NCBI GenBank assembly: GCA_937928005.1
Contig: CALFVD010000001.1
Location: 18,228-82,227, forward strand
Source of the DNA: an uncultured Neomegalonema sp.
GTDB taxonomy: Bacteria > Pseudomonadota > Alphaproteobacteria > Rhodobacterales > Rhodobacteraceae
DNA length: 64,000 bases
Reading direction: 5' to 3'
Shown: in pieces, positions 17,533 through 25,325 of the stretch
How the letters are laid out: each line of letters opens with the position of its first letter
Numbering within the stretch: position 1 is the stretch's first letter
Translations under genes and position numbers: made by a program
The notes under the pieces: model-generated
Told to the model about the DNA's origin: nothing
What the model saw: only the letters and a program-made list of their open reading frames with translations
The model's database searches: none

Positions 17533-18178
17533 CGTCCCGTACCGGCCGGGCTCTACTCGCTGTCGCGAGCGGCACACCCGCCCTGCCCTGCCAAGTCTCG
17601 CCAATCGGTTCGGGTCATGAATGCCCCTGACCTTCAGGCGCGTCTAGGCAGCGCAGACCGCGCGAGCCGTCCTTCGGATCACGATCCCTGACGCGAAGGG
17701 AGAAGGCGGCCCTGGTCCACAGTGCCCTGCTGGCAAGGGGCGACATTCTGGGTTCAGGGCTGATCCGTCCTTCGGATGTGGGCTTGTCATCTGCGGCGGC
17801 GCGAAGCGCTTTCGACGAAGTTGGTCTGCGGACGCCATCGGATGATGCAGCGCGCATTCGGAGTTCATGGAGCGGGTCGAACGGACCGTTGCTGTCCTTC
17901 TTTCGCCGTATGAAGGCTGTGGGCGTGTGGAGGCCGGGCCGGATGGCATGATCCACTCGATCTCGGGCCCCGACCATTCTTGTTCCAGCGTTGTCGAGCG
18001 GAGCCGCCTCCTGCGCGCGGATGGTGGCGTTTGTGATCCGGCGCGGCGCGCAGCGACCGAGCCGGGAGCGATGCGATACCGTCCGTTCCGGAAACACGAG
18101 CAGGGCCACTTGGTTCTGGTCCTCGTCCTCCGTTGAGCTGTTTCTCCTGATTGGCTTTTGCCTTCGGGGTCGGCTACC

Positions 18179-18263
18179 GCGATCAAGCAGAAAACCATTC
18201 CCTCCGGTCATTACGGTTTCCACGGGCTACGCCCGCGGACCCTCCGTCTTTCCGCTTGATCGC
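18179..18263 (+). promoter_or_regulatory. Structured leader of ssb, copy 2
   Basis: GCGATCAAGC at 18179-18188 pairs with GCTTGATCGC at 18254-18263. The loop is 65 nt and contains an insertion absent from copy 1, while both stem arms are unchanged. Confidence 0.5.
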
Positions 18264-18320
18264 GCCTCCCCCCTCTGGCCGGGACAAAGCCATCGAAACA
18301 ACCAAACGGAGGACTACCCC

Positions 18321-18677
18321 ATGCGTGGCACTGCTGAATTTCAGATCATCGGACGGATCGGCCGCATCGCAACCGTCGGCTCGACCCTCAAGATCAATAT
18401 CGCCTCGGATTACCCGCGCAAGAAGGACGACGGCTCCTGGGACGACAACACACATTGGAACACCGTGACGGTCTTCGCCGAGCGCACGATCGAGTGGATC
18501 AACAACAACACCAAGCCCGGTGATCTCGTCCATGCCCGCGGCCGCATCCGCAACGGCTCCTACGAGAAGGACGGCGATACGGTCTACACCACCGACCTCG
18601 TCACCACCGAGTTCCTCCTGCTGGCCAAGCACCAGCCGAAGAACGCCGATGAGAGCCTCATCGACAAGGAGGCCTGA
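18321..18677 (+). CDS. ssb: Single-stranded DNA-binding protein, copy 2
   Basis: 118 residues with the same ACGGAGG ribosome site and OB-fold pattern as the gene at 13894. Differences are mostly conservative (for example NARTIEWIKAN against AERTIEWINNN, and the C-terminal KNADESLIDKEA). The longer frame starting at 17991 runs through the untranslated leader and is not used. It lies immediately beside the partition locus, so it may be the original plasmid copy and 13894 the duplicate, or the reverse; the sequence does not decide. Confidence 0.85.
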   Translation: MRGTAEFQIIGRIGRIATVGSTLKINIASDYPRKKDDGSWDDNTHWNTVTVFAERTIEWINNNTKPGDLVHARGRIRNGSYEKDGDTVYTTDLVTTEFLLLAKHQPKNADESLIDKEA

Positions 18678-18685
18678 CGGCCTCC

Positions 18686-18705
18686 GGGGCGGCAGATGCC
18701 GCCCC
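18686..18705 (+). terminator. Hairpin after ssb copy 2
   Basis: GGGGCGGCA/TGCCGCCCC perfect 9-bp stem 8 nt past the stop, equivalent to the one after copy 1. Confidence 0.55.
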
Positions 18706-18790
18706 ATCCCCAAATTCCAGGGTTCAGAAACGCCTGCTGTTTTGCCGCAGGTGGAGCATTTGCAGCAGATGGCGCGAAACTTCAAGGGGG

Positions 18791-18838
18791 GTATAACCGC
18801 GGTTATAGGGCGAATGATGCCTATAACCGCGGTTATAG
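18791..18838. promoter_or_regulatory. parS: Probable parS centromere: two identical 16-bp palindromes
   Basis: TATAACCGCGGTTATA occurs at 18792-18807 and 18822-18837, exactly 30 bp apart. The GTT...GC...AAC-type symmetry is like the 16-bp palindromic parS sites bound by RepB of repABC plasmids. The second copy overlaps the TAA stop codon of repB. The site lies at the 3' end of the partition operon, as in several repABC plasmids. Confidence 0.7.
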
Positions 18839-19819
18839 GTGCTTCCTGAGAAGCACGGAAATCTCGCTTATCAGCTTGCTCTTTGCGTCTGGATCCAGAT
18901 CCTCAGCCACGGCGATGCGCAGAGTATTTCGTTTGGATGAGATCGTTGCGATCTTGCGATCACCCTTCTCGACACTCTCTTTGAATTCCGAGGTATCGCG
19001 GGAAGGGAGCTTCTGAACTTCCAGCATCGCCTTTATCTGGGCCTTGGTTCCTTTGCCTTTCGCCCGTGCCGCGATCTTGGCGAGATCCTTGACCGATTGA
19101 TCGTGCATTTTCTTATGGAGCTTTTCGCTGTCACCCAGAGACAATTCACGGGGATCGTCCAGTTTGTCGACGACTGCGTCCGGGAGCCTGGCCAGTTTAA
19201 GGTACTTCACGATCATCGGTTGAGAAATCTTGAAACGACGGGCGAGCTCGGGAGTGGAGAGGGTGAACTGCTCCTGAACGGCTTCATACCATTTTGCCCG
19301 TTCGAAACTGGTGATGTCAGAACGTTGTTCGTTCTCTTCGAACTGCAGTTGAAGCATCTCGACATCATCGAGTTCCTGCACGCGTGCCAGAACCGGGATA
19401 CCAAGTTGCCGACAGGCTTCGAGCCGTCGGCGACCCGCAGCAATCTCGAAAGCACCATCGGCAGTCTTGCGAACAGCGACGGGAATGAACTGGCCGTCAC
19501 TCTGGATGCTGTGCTTGAGATCTTCAAAACTCGCATCCGAAAATGCCGCAGCGAGGCGATCGCGGGGCAGGGCGTCCCGAATTCGATCCGGTTCGATCTC
19601 TACGAGTATCTGTCCGGACGCCAAGGCCAGGTCGCGCTCCGAACGCAAGCGCTCGAGTTCCGAGGAGAGGCCTTCAGAATGAGTACCCAGAGCAGCACCC
19701 ACGATACTGGGGCTTTCTCTCCGCTTTGGAACTTTGGAATCCGCCCCTTGGGCCGCCGCAAAGATGGAACCGGTCAATGCCGCCCGTCGTTCGTCGGATG
19801 TTTCTTTCTTCTTGCTCAT
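18833..19819 (-). CDS. repB: Plasmid partition protein RepB/ParB
   Basis: 328 residues from the ATG at 19819, which shares an ATGA overlap with the repA stop; another ATG lies 12 nt upstream. The ParB N-terminal domain is seen in PVAVRKTADGAFEIAAGRRRLEACRQLGIPV and LQLQFEENEQRSDITSFERAKWYEAV, followed by a helix-turn-helix STPELARRFKISQPMIVKYLKL. The C-terminal part (KGTKAQIKAMLEVQ, ISSKRNTLRIAV) fits the RepB family. It should bind the nearby parS palindromes and cooperate with RepA to segregate the plasmid. Confidence 0.9.
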   Translation of the reverse strand: MSKKKETSDERRAALTGSIFAAAQGADSKVPKRRESPSIVGAALGTHSEGLSSELERLRSERDLALASGQILVEIEPDRIRDALPRDRLAAAFSDASFEDLKHSIQSDGQFIPVAVRKTADGAFEIAAGRRRLEACRQLGIPVLARVQELDDVEMLQLQFEENEQRSDITSFERAKWYEAVQEQFTLSTPELARRFKISQPMIVKYLKLARLPDAVVDKLDDPRELSLGDSEKLHKKMHDQSVKDLAKIAARAKGKGTKAQIKAMLEVQKLPSRDTSEFKESVEKGDRKIATISSKRNTLRIAVAEDLDPDAKSKLISEISVLLRKHL

Positions 19820-20991
19820 GAGCGGCCCCATACCTCGTGTATTTCGCCCAAGATGGCGCCGTTCACAGTGTTCAAGGATTCCATAGCCCTCAGATAGGAA
19901 TCCCGGTTCCCCTTGGGCTCATATTCGTAGAGAGATGTCATGGCGATGCCAGCTGCATCGAGTGCCACCGTTTCGAGCATGGGGTCTTCGAGCACCGCTC
20001 CCTGAAAGAGCGCCTGCGTCCATTTAACGATTTCGCTCTGGTTTTTATCGTTCGGCTTGAACTTGGTCGTCAGGATCTTCACGAAGTCATACTCCATGAA
20101 GTCGCTGTCGACCTTTTGCATCTGTTCCGAGACTTCGGCAAGAAACCGGAAAAACTCGCCCGAACTGGCGAAATCCACCATTGATGGCGGCATCGGAACG
20201 ACCATGGCAGTCGCTGCAACGAGCGCGTTGATCGTCAGCATTCCGACATCCGGACGGCAATCGAAAACGACGATATCGTACTCCGCCTCCACAGCATCGA
20301 CGAAGGACTTGGCTTGGGTGAAAAACGGGTATCTTGGGTCCTGACGAAGATATCCCATGATCTCGAACTCTACCTGCTGCAATGCAACAGTTGCGGGAAC
20401 GAGATCGAGGTTCGGCCAATAGGTCGAAAGCCGCATACTCGCAGCAATCTCGGCCTCATCGTCACTTTCTTGCCGGATCCAGGCAGCGAATGTCTGTTCA
20501 GGTTCGATTTCGGTAGCAGGCGCAAGTCCATGCAGTGTCGTCGCGCTGGCCTGCGGGTCGAGATCGACCAGCAACGCGCGATAGCCGTGCAAGGCAAGAT
20601 ACTGGGCAAAATGCACGGCGCTCGTCGTTTTTCCTGAGCCGCCCTTGAAATTTACAAAAGTCACAGTTTGCAACTTTTCACCGGAGCGTCTTCGGGGATT
20701 GTATTCAGGCTTGGCATGTTTTGCGAAAAGCCAGTCGCGTGCCTGGTGTATCTCGGAAATATTGAAGCGGCGATGGCTTCCGCCGGAGAGGGTGCCTTGG
20801 GGAAAGTCCGGATTCGCCCGAACGAGTTGTCTGACATAGGCGTCAGTAACGCCCAGTATTTCAGCGACTTCCTTCGTCGCGAAAGGGCGTAGGTGCTTTT
20901 TCAGATCAGGATGGTTTTCGAGTTCGATCGCCTGTCGCTGTGCGATCGCGCAGAGCTCCGCGTAGCGTGAAAAACGTTCTGAAATTGACAT
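19816..20991 (-). CDS. repA: Plasmid partition ATPase RepA/ParA
   Basis: 391 residues from the ATG at 20991 (AGAGG 8 nt upstream); an in-frame ATG at 21027 would add 12 residues. Residues 38-80 form a MerR-like DNA-binding region (FATKEVAEILGVTDAYVRQLVR, then GSHRRFNISEI). The deviant Walker A FKGGSGKTT is at about 115-123, and LVDLDPQASAT and VVFDCRPDVG are further ParA motifs. RepA is the partition ATPase and normally represses its own operon through the N-terminal domain. It forms an operon with repB but points away from repC. Confidence 0.9.
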   Translation of the reverse strand: MSISERFSRYAELCAIAQRQAIELENHPDLKKHLRPFATKEVAEILGVTDAYVRQLVRANPDFPQGTLSGGSHRRFNISEIHQARDWLFAKHAKPEYNPRRRSGEKLQTVTFVNFKGGSGKTTSAVHFAQYLALHGYRALLVDLDPQASATTLHGLAPATEIEPEQTFAAWIRQESDDEAEIAASMRLSTYWPNLDLVPATVALQQVEFEIMGYLRQDPRYPFFTQAKSFVDAVEAEYDIVVFDCRPDVGMLTINALVAATAMVVPMPPSMVDFASSGEFFRFLAEVSEQMQKVDSDFMEYDFVKILTTKFKPNDKNQSEIVKWTQALFQGAVLEDPMLETVALDAAGIAMTSLYEYEPKGNRDSYLRAMESLNTVNGAILGEIHEVWGRS

Positions 20992-21090
20992 GCAGTCTGC
21001 CTCTGCCCTGATCTCTATTTGCGTCATATACGGAGATGTCGCAATAATCCACTTGAAAACGTAATTAGACGCTGCGTATCTTCACCCACG

Positions 21091-21116
21091 TTAGGAATCG
21101 GATATCCCGATTCTAA
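21091..21116. promoter_or_regulatory. Inverted repeat upstream of repA
   Basis: TTAGGAATCGG and CCGATTCTAA face each other around ATATC, 100 bp before the repA start. It is a plausible RepA/RepB operator. The remaining 20992-21296 sequence has no gene. Confidence 0.45.
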
Positions 21117-21296
21117 ATGCAAGGAGGGAAATGCAGAGCTGCCGTGTTTCGAGATGTGATCAGATCGCGTCTGGCGTGCGAAATTGGGACAAAGCTTCGC
21201 TAGAAGACGAAGGTTTCATCTTCACAACCATCGCCATCCTGATTAGTTGTATTATTTCGTAACACACTGGTAGCGAATCGTGGAGATCACATTTCG

Positions 21297-21323
21297 AAAA
21301 AAGCAAAACCCCCGAAGCGGGTG
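21297..21323 (-). terminator. Intrinsic terminator of the antisense RNA
   Basis: On the minus strand, ACCCGCTTCGGGGG is followed by GTTTTGCTTTTTT. It is the only clear stem-plus-T-run in the repA-repC gap. Confidence 0.65.
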
Positions 21324-21374
21324 GCTCCGAGGGAATGCACACAGTCTTTGGCGAGACTGCGATCAGGACAGTTC
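21297..21374 (-). ncRNA. Candidate counter-transcribed RNA against the repC leader
   Basis: A minus-strand promoter (TTGACT at 21409-21404, 17-bp spacer, CTAAAT at 21386-21381) would start a transcript near 21374. It contains a perfect hairpin CAGTCT/AGACTG (21342-21359) and ends at a GC-rich CCCG-CTT-CGGG stem followed by GTTTTGCTTTTTT (about 21323-21297), a good intrinsic terminator. In repABC plasmids a small antisense RNA of this kind, encoded just upstream of repC and opposite to it, controls RepC synthesis and incompatibility. Size about 78 nt. No transcript data. Confidence 0.6.
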
Positions 21375-21380
21375 AAACTG

Positions 21381-21409
21381 ATTTAGTGCTTTTCCGAACG
21401 TGAAGTCAA
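21381..21409 (-). promoter_or_regulatory. Promoter of the antisense RNA
   Basis: TTGACT (-35) and CTAAAT (-10) with 17-bp spacing on the minus strand, placed just upstream of the hairpins described for the antisense RNA. Confidence 0.5.
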
Positions 21410-21487
21410 GCAAACATGCGATTCGCGTGACAGGTTTCGTTTGCCTGACGTCGAGCTATCCGCCTTCGACAAAGGAGGCAGGATCCA

Positions 21488-22855
21488 ATGAGGCATATAG
21501 AGCAGATAAAACACGAAAGGGCAGGGGCTCTCGATACGATCGAGGCGCGGAACGCCCTTCGAGCAGAGCATTTCACGCGCGTTCCGGAAGAGATACCGCT
21601 TTGGCGGTTCCGGGACGTACTCGTCAAACTGGGAACGGAACTGGGGCTGAGTGGCGGGGCGGTCGTCTATGCCCTCGACCTGATCGGTCTGCTTACCGAA
21701 GCCGACTGGCGCGGTGACGGGCGAGCGGTGACGTATCATTCGGTGCGCGTCTACGCGCGCAAGGTCGGCAAATCCGAGCGCACGATCTGCGGTTACGAGC
21801 GTCAGCTCATCGCGGCCGGTCTTGCCCATCGAACGGTCAAGCACGCGCGCCGTCACAATGGCATGGGCAACGAGACACGTCGTACCGGTCTCGATTGGCG
21901 GTCCTTCGGCGCACGTCTGCCGGAGCTTCTCGTGTTGCTCGAACGCCGCCAGGCGGAGGAACAGCACCGGCTCGATCTCGAAGCGCGTATCCGGAGTTCC
22001 CGGCGCATCGTTCTGGGACTGATCGAAGCGCTGATCGATAGGGCAGGGCAGGGCGCTGTCGTAACCATAGAGCAAGACTACGAGCGTGCCGACGTCTCCC
22101 GGCTGCGCAACACGATGACCGTCGGCGATCTGGAACGGCGCATCGCGGCGTTGATGCTTCTTCAGGACCGTCTTGGAAACCTACTCTGTCTTCAAGACGA
22201 TAACGAAGATGTGGATAACAGTTGTTTTTCTTCACAGACAATCAACCAGTCGGAAGATTCTGTCCGTCTAATAAACATTACAAATATCTATTCCTGTCCT
22301 TCGGACATACGTAAACCAAGAAACGCAAATAATGATATAGACCGAACTGCACTACGTAAGCGTCCTAGCGGACGCCAAGGCTTAGAAATAAGTAGTAGCG
22401 ATAGGCAGTCGAAACCGTCGGAAAGTCGTGGAAACGGTTCCTGGCGCATTGATCGACAACCACAGGATATCGATACGCTTCCAGCTCTCTCGGAAATCTG
22501 GAAGGCAGCTCCGCCAAGCTGGAAGGCAGCACTCGGGTCGGAGGTCGATATCTCATGGCCGATCCTGATCGATCTTGCACGGCACTTCGTGCCACAGCTG
22601 GGCGTGAGCGCCCATGCATGGCACAGGGCTCTGGATGTCCTCGGACCAACAGAGGCGACGCTCGCGCTCATCGTGCTGGATCGAAATCGGGATCACCCTA
22701 CACGGCCTGTCCGGAGCGTCGGCGGCGCGCTGGTCGGTATGGTCCGCAGGGCAGAGCAGGGCGCTTTCAATCTCGCGCCATCAGTCTTTGGTATCCTGAG
22801 CAGAACCGAAAATAGCAGGTTCGATACCCGGAGAGAGGCCGACCGGCGCGATTAG
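21488..22855 (+). CDS. repC: Plasmid replication initiator RepC
   Basis: 455 residues with AGGAGG 9 nt before the ATG. The N-terminal region (PLWRFRDVLVKLGTELGLS, then VYALDLIGLL and VYARKVGKSERTICGYERQLIAAGLAHR) matches the winged-helix N-terminus of RepC. The C-terminal block SWPILIDLARHFVPQLGVS to GGALVGMVRRAEQGAFNL matches the second RepC domain. Between them, about residues 225-330, is a variable Ser/Asn-rich and AT-richer linker. RepC-family initiators are characteristic of alphaproteobacteria, and the origin often lies inside the repC coding region. It is divergent from repAB instead of last in a repABC operon. Confidence 0.85.
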   Translation: MRHIEQIKHERAGALDTIEARNALRAEHFTRVPEEIPLWRFRDVLVKLGTELGLSGGAVVYALDLIGLLTEADWRGDGRAVTYHSVRVYARKVGKSERTICGYERQLIAAGLAHRTVKHARRHNGMGNETRRTGLDWRSFGARLPELLVLLERRQAEEQHRLDLEARIRSSRRIVLGLIEALIDRAGQGAVVTIEQDYERADVSRLRNTMTVGDLERRIAALMLLQDRLGNLLCLQDDNEDVDNSCFSSQTINQSEDSVRLINITNIYSCPSDIRKPRNANNDIDRTALRKRPSGRQGLEISSSDRQSKPSESRGNGSWRIDRQPQDIDTLPALSEIWKAAPPSWKAALGSEVDISWPILIDLARHFVPQLGVSAHAWHRALDVLGPTEATLALIVLDRNRDHPTRPVRSVGGALVGMVRRAEQGAFNLAPSVFGILSRTENSRFDTRREADRRD

Positions 22856-23025
22856 TTCAGGGCAATGATGGCGGCAAAAGAGCTATCGATGATCGTGCCC
22901 ATAGACCGCGCCGTCGGAGGCCATCCCCGTTTTCCATCAGGTCAATGAGGACCGGAGCGCTTTCCGATTGCGCGCATGGACGAGGCTGGCCTCGTGGAAT
23001 GCGGGGATGGCCGGGGGCTATCCGC

Positions 23026-23403
23026 TCAGGTCCAGCCCGTGGCGAGAACAACGACGAGCGAGGCAAGTGAGAACAGGGCGGCAGAGCCCGCAAGTGTCCG
23101 CGCTATCCTGTCGGGGCGCGGAGGAGGGGCGGTTCGTTCGGCCATCCTCGCGATCACGGCATCGGTGAGATCGTAGACGTTCGCCCGCAGGTCGCGGATC
23201 TTTCCGACCGTGAGGTCCAGTTCCGCGCTGATCGCGGTGTCGGTGACAGGTTTCGAACCGTCGGCAGGGGAGGGCGTCCGCTTGCGAATCTCCTCGAGCA
23301 AAAGGGCGTAGACGATGAGCAGGCCGTCATCCTTCGGAATGGCAATCTCCGTTTCCGAGATCGCCCTGCGCCGTCCTTCCTCCATGGTCTCCGCCAGGCT
23401 CAT
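23026..23403 (-). CDS. TraM-like conjugation accessory protein with C-terminal membrane anchor
   Basis: 125 residues from the ATG at 23403 (ATGA overlap with the ATPase gene). The middle reads LLIVYALLLEEIRKR and LDLTVGKIRDLRANVYDLTDAVIARM; the C-terminus is one membrane helix (AGSAALFSLASLVVVLATG). Position after a TraK-like and a TraL-like gene is the IncP traKLM order. The name is by synteny; sequence similarity to TraM cannot be confirmed here. Confidence 0.55.
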   Translation of the reverse strand: MSLAETMEEGRRRAISETEIAIPKDDGLLIVYALLLEEIRKRTPSPADGSKPVTDTAISAELDLTVGKIRDLRANVYDLTDAVIARMAERTAPPPRPDRIARTLAGSAALFSLASLVVVLATGWT

Positions 23404-24158
23404 TGCGCCGGTTCCGGTGTCTTCGCCGCATCGAGACCTGTCGTAATGGCCTCGAAAATCGTCGTGCGGATGCGTCCCAGACGATGACGCGTCACGAGAC
23501 CCAGCGGAGATTTGGGATCGGTCGCCTCGCCAAAGGTCAGATGCCGCGTGAACATCTCCGTCAGGTCCGCGCCTCCGGTTCGGGGTTCGAGTTTCGGCAA
23601 GAAGATGTAGCCCGCCGTCACATCGGCATGCTTCGCCGTGATCGGCCATTCGTCGTAGATTTTGCCGTCGATTTCCAAGGGACCATTATGGGGGTTGAAC
23701 CACAGGACCAGCTTCGCACGGTCCCCGAACCGGCTCGCGAGCGCATCATACCCTTGCAGGGTGTCGGCCAGGTCCGCACCACCCGAGACGATCGCGTGGA
23801 TGAACGGCGTGAAGCCGAAGCCGGAGAGCAGGCCAAACATGTCCAGATCGTCGGCATAGGCGAGCAGCGGTCGGAAAGTCGCCGCGCCGCAATCGACGAC
23901 GACATCCGTCTTCAGACTGGAAAGCGTCTCGATGAAATCGTCGAAGCGGCGCGGATCGATCTCGTCGCCATCGACGATCTCCACCGCTTTCGCTTTCAGC
24001 GCCTTCGACCGGGCGAAGGTCGGATTGGTCGGATCGAGGTCGAAAGCCGCGATCTTGCGATCCTTTGCGAGCAGCCATTCGGTCAGCAGGCGCGCGACGG
24101 TGGTCTTGCCGACGCCGCCCTTGCCCATAAGCGTGATGTGGAATTCCTTGTCGTTCAT
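23400..24158 (-). CDS. TraL-like ParA-family ATPase of the transfer region
   Basis: 252 residues. The N-terminus is FHITLMGKGGVGKTTVARLL, a deviant Walker A of the MinD/ParA class, followed by IAAFDLDPTNPTFARS and TDVVVDCGAATFRPL. Proteins of this kind (TraL in IncP plasmids) are encoded beside oriT-binding proteins, although their exact role in transfer is unclear. It is preceded by the TraK-like gene with a 3-nt gap and overlaps the downstream gene by 4 nt. Confidence 0.7.
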   Translation of the reverse strand: MNDKEFHITLMGKGGVGKTTVARLLTEWLLAKDRKIAAFDLDPTNPTFARSKALKAKAVEIVDGDEIDPRRFDDFIETLSSLKTDVVVDCGAATFRPLLAYADDLDMFGLLSGFGFTPFIHAIVSGGADLADTLQGYDALASRFGDRAKLVLWFNPHNGPLEIDGKIYDEWPITAKHADVTAGYIFLPKLEPRTGGADLTEMFTRHLTFGEATDPKSPLGLVTRHRLGRIRTTIFEAITTGLDAAKTPEPAQ

Positions 24159-24161
24159 TTC

Positions 24162-24590
24162 CTATTCCTTCGGAGGTCCGAACAGATCTTCATGAGAATT
24201 GGCGGACGGGTCATAGACCGTGCGTCTGCCGTGATGCCCGGCTTTCTCGCCGAGCTGACGGAGCCGGGCGATCTTGTCGTCAACGGTGCTCGCTGCCGAT
24301 GGGGATTCTCCATCGACAATGCTCTGGACATCGATGGTGGTCTCATCCTCACCATCCACCGCATCCGAGATGCCCTCACCTAGTCTCGCCGCGGTCTCTT
24401 CGCCGCTCTTGCGAACGTGGTAGGTCAATGCGCCGTAGGAAATCGGCGGCTTGAGATCGCGATAGATGCGGCGCAGGCTATGGCCGCGCAGTCGGCGTGC
24501 CACGACTTCGTCGCGGATCGCGATGAAGGCAGCACGAGCGTCTCCCCAATCCTGCCGACCTTCGGACCCAATGGCAGATGTTCCTTGCAC
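24162..24590 (-). CDS. TraK-like oriT-binding protein
   Basis: 142 residues from a GTG at 24590. The segment WGDARAAFIAIRDEVVARRLRGHSLRRIYRDLKPPISYGALTYHVRK reads as a helix-turn-helix of the TraK/DUF5338 type, whose members bind and wrap oriT. The C-terminal half is acidic and low in complexity. It is transcribed away from oriT, with CGGTCAAG repeats between its start and oriT that could be its binding sites. The start is uncertain because no good ribosome site is present. Confidence 0.6.
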   Translation of the reverse strand: MQGTSAIGSEGRQDWGDARAAFIAIRDEVVARRLRGHSLRRIYRDLKPPISYGALTYHVRKSGEETAARLGEGISDAVDGEDETTIDVQSIVDGESPSAASTVDDKIARLRQLGEKAGHHGRRTVYDPSANSHEDLFGPPKE

Positions 24591-24653
24591 GTCTGACTAC
24601 CCATCTCGTTTCGATGCACTTTCGATGTGGGATGTGTCAAAAGAGGTCATATC

Positions 24654-24713
24654 CGGTCAAGATCCAAAATCGCTTCAAACAGCCGCAGTCAAAGTCGGTC
24701 AAGTTCGGTCAAG
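24654..24713. repeat. CGGTCAAG iterons beside oriT
   Basis: CGGTCAAG occurs at 24654-24661, 24696-24703 and 24706-24713, with weaker variants (TTGTCAAG, GGCCAAGTTCGG) just downstream. The last two perfect copies are 10 bp apart, one helical turn. They fit binding sites for a relaxosome protein such as the TraK-like product. The rest of 24591-24894 has no gene. Confidence 0.5.
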
Positions 24714-24894
24714 AGTTGCTAAGAGTTCAGCAGCAGGGCGAAAAAACTTGTCAAGAATGGCCAAGTTCGGCGCAGAACGGCTAAAAGACTGCCTCATCGT
24801 GTTCCGTGCGCGTAGTAAATAATGCTTTTCTCTCTGCCTCTTAGTTGATTGCGATGGTCCGTCATCTTGGAGAAATCGAAGGGTTAGGTGAGGT

Positions 24895-24925
24895 GGCGGG
24901 ATAAGGATTTGTGTATTACAAATCC
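24895..24925 (-). other. oriT: Origin of transfer (oriT), MOBP type
   Basis: On the minus strand an inverted repeat GGATTTGT-AATAC-ACAAATCC (24925-24905) is followed directly by TTATCCCGCC (24904-24895). RP4 and other MOBP origins have the same layout: an inverted repeat, then a nic region resembling TATCCTGC. By analogy the nick would fall between G at 24897 and C at 24896 of the minus strand. It lies just before mobC and the relaxase gene, the usual position. Confidence 0.7.
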
Positions 24926-24929
24926 CGTT

Positions 24930-25325
24930 ATGGGAAAATCGAATGTTGTCACATTCAGGTTGAGCGACGAGGAACTGGCGGCGGTCGAAGCCCGCGCGCA
25001 GGCGCTTGGCATGGCGCGCTCGACATATCTGCGTCGTGCGGCCGTGTATTTCGCCGGTGGCGCAAGCGTGGAGGAGGTCGAGGCGCTCGGCTTTTCCGAA
25101 GCGGTTCGGACGCTGCGGGGGACGGCGAACAATCTGAATCAGCTCGCGCGTGCGGCCAACCGGGGCGGGTTGTTCTGGGATGCCGGCGACGCGCGGACGG
25201 TCCAGACGGTGCGGCGAGAGACGGCGGAAATCCTGCGGCTCTATGTCGGGTTTCTGGATGTTCTGCGGGCGCGGAAGATGGCGTTTCCGGAGGCGACGGT
25301 TCGCGTGCCGGAGGCCGTCGAATGA
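24930..25325 (+). CDS. mobC: Mobilisation protein MobC (relaxosome accessory)
   Basis: 131 residues from the ATG at 24930, 4 nt beyond the oriT inverted repeat. The frame continues upstream but crosses oriT. Residues 5-40 (NVVTFRLSDEELAAVEARAQALGMARSTYLRRAAV) form a ribbon-helix-helix-like DNA-binding region, and the C-terminal half (LRGTANNLNQLARAANRGGL, then ILRLYVGFLDVLRAR) is the usual MobC helix pair. It should bind oriT and help the relaxase nick. It overlaps the relaxase start by 4 nt. Confidence 0.8.
   Translation: MGKSNVVTFRLSDEELAAVEARAQALGMARSTYLRRAAVYFAGGASVEEVEALGFSEAVRTLRGTANNLNQLARAANRGGLFWDAGDARTVQTVRRETAEILRLYVGFLDVLRARKMAFPEATVRVPEAVE

Larger units (their letters stand above)
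17533..18705. repeat. 1.17-kb direct repeat, right copy
   Basis: Direct repeat of 13108-14278, described there. About 790 bp before the ssb start are untranslated. This copy has extra bases in several places, including a GGGCTACGCCC insertion within the loop of the leader stem. Confidence 0.8.

Noticed and set aside
24654..24713. CRISPR array
   Set aside because: The repeats are 8 bp with irregular spacing and no spacers of constant length; no cas genes are present anywhere in the window.
24911..25321. Relaxase starting at 24911
   Set aside because: That part is a frame-shifted reading of mobC; the ATGA overlap at 25322 is the normal mobC-relaxase junction.
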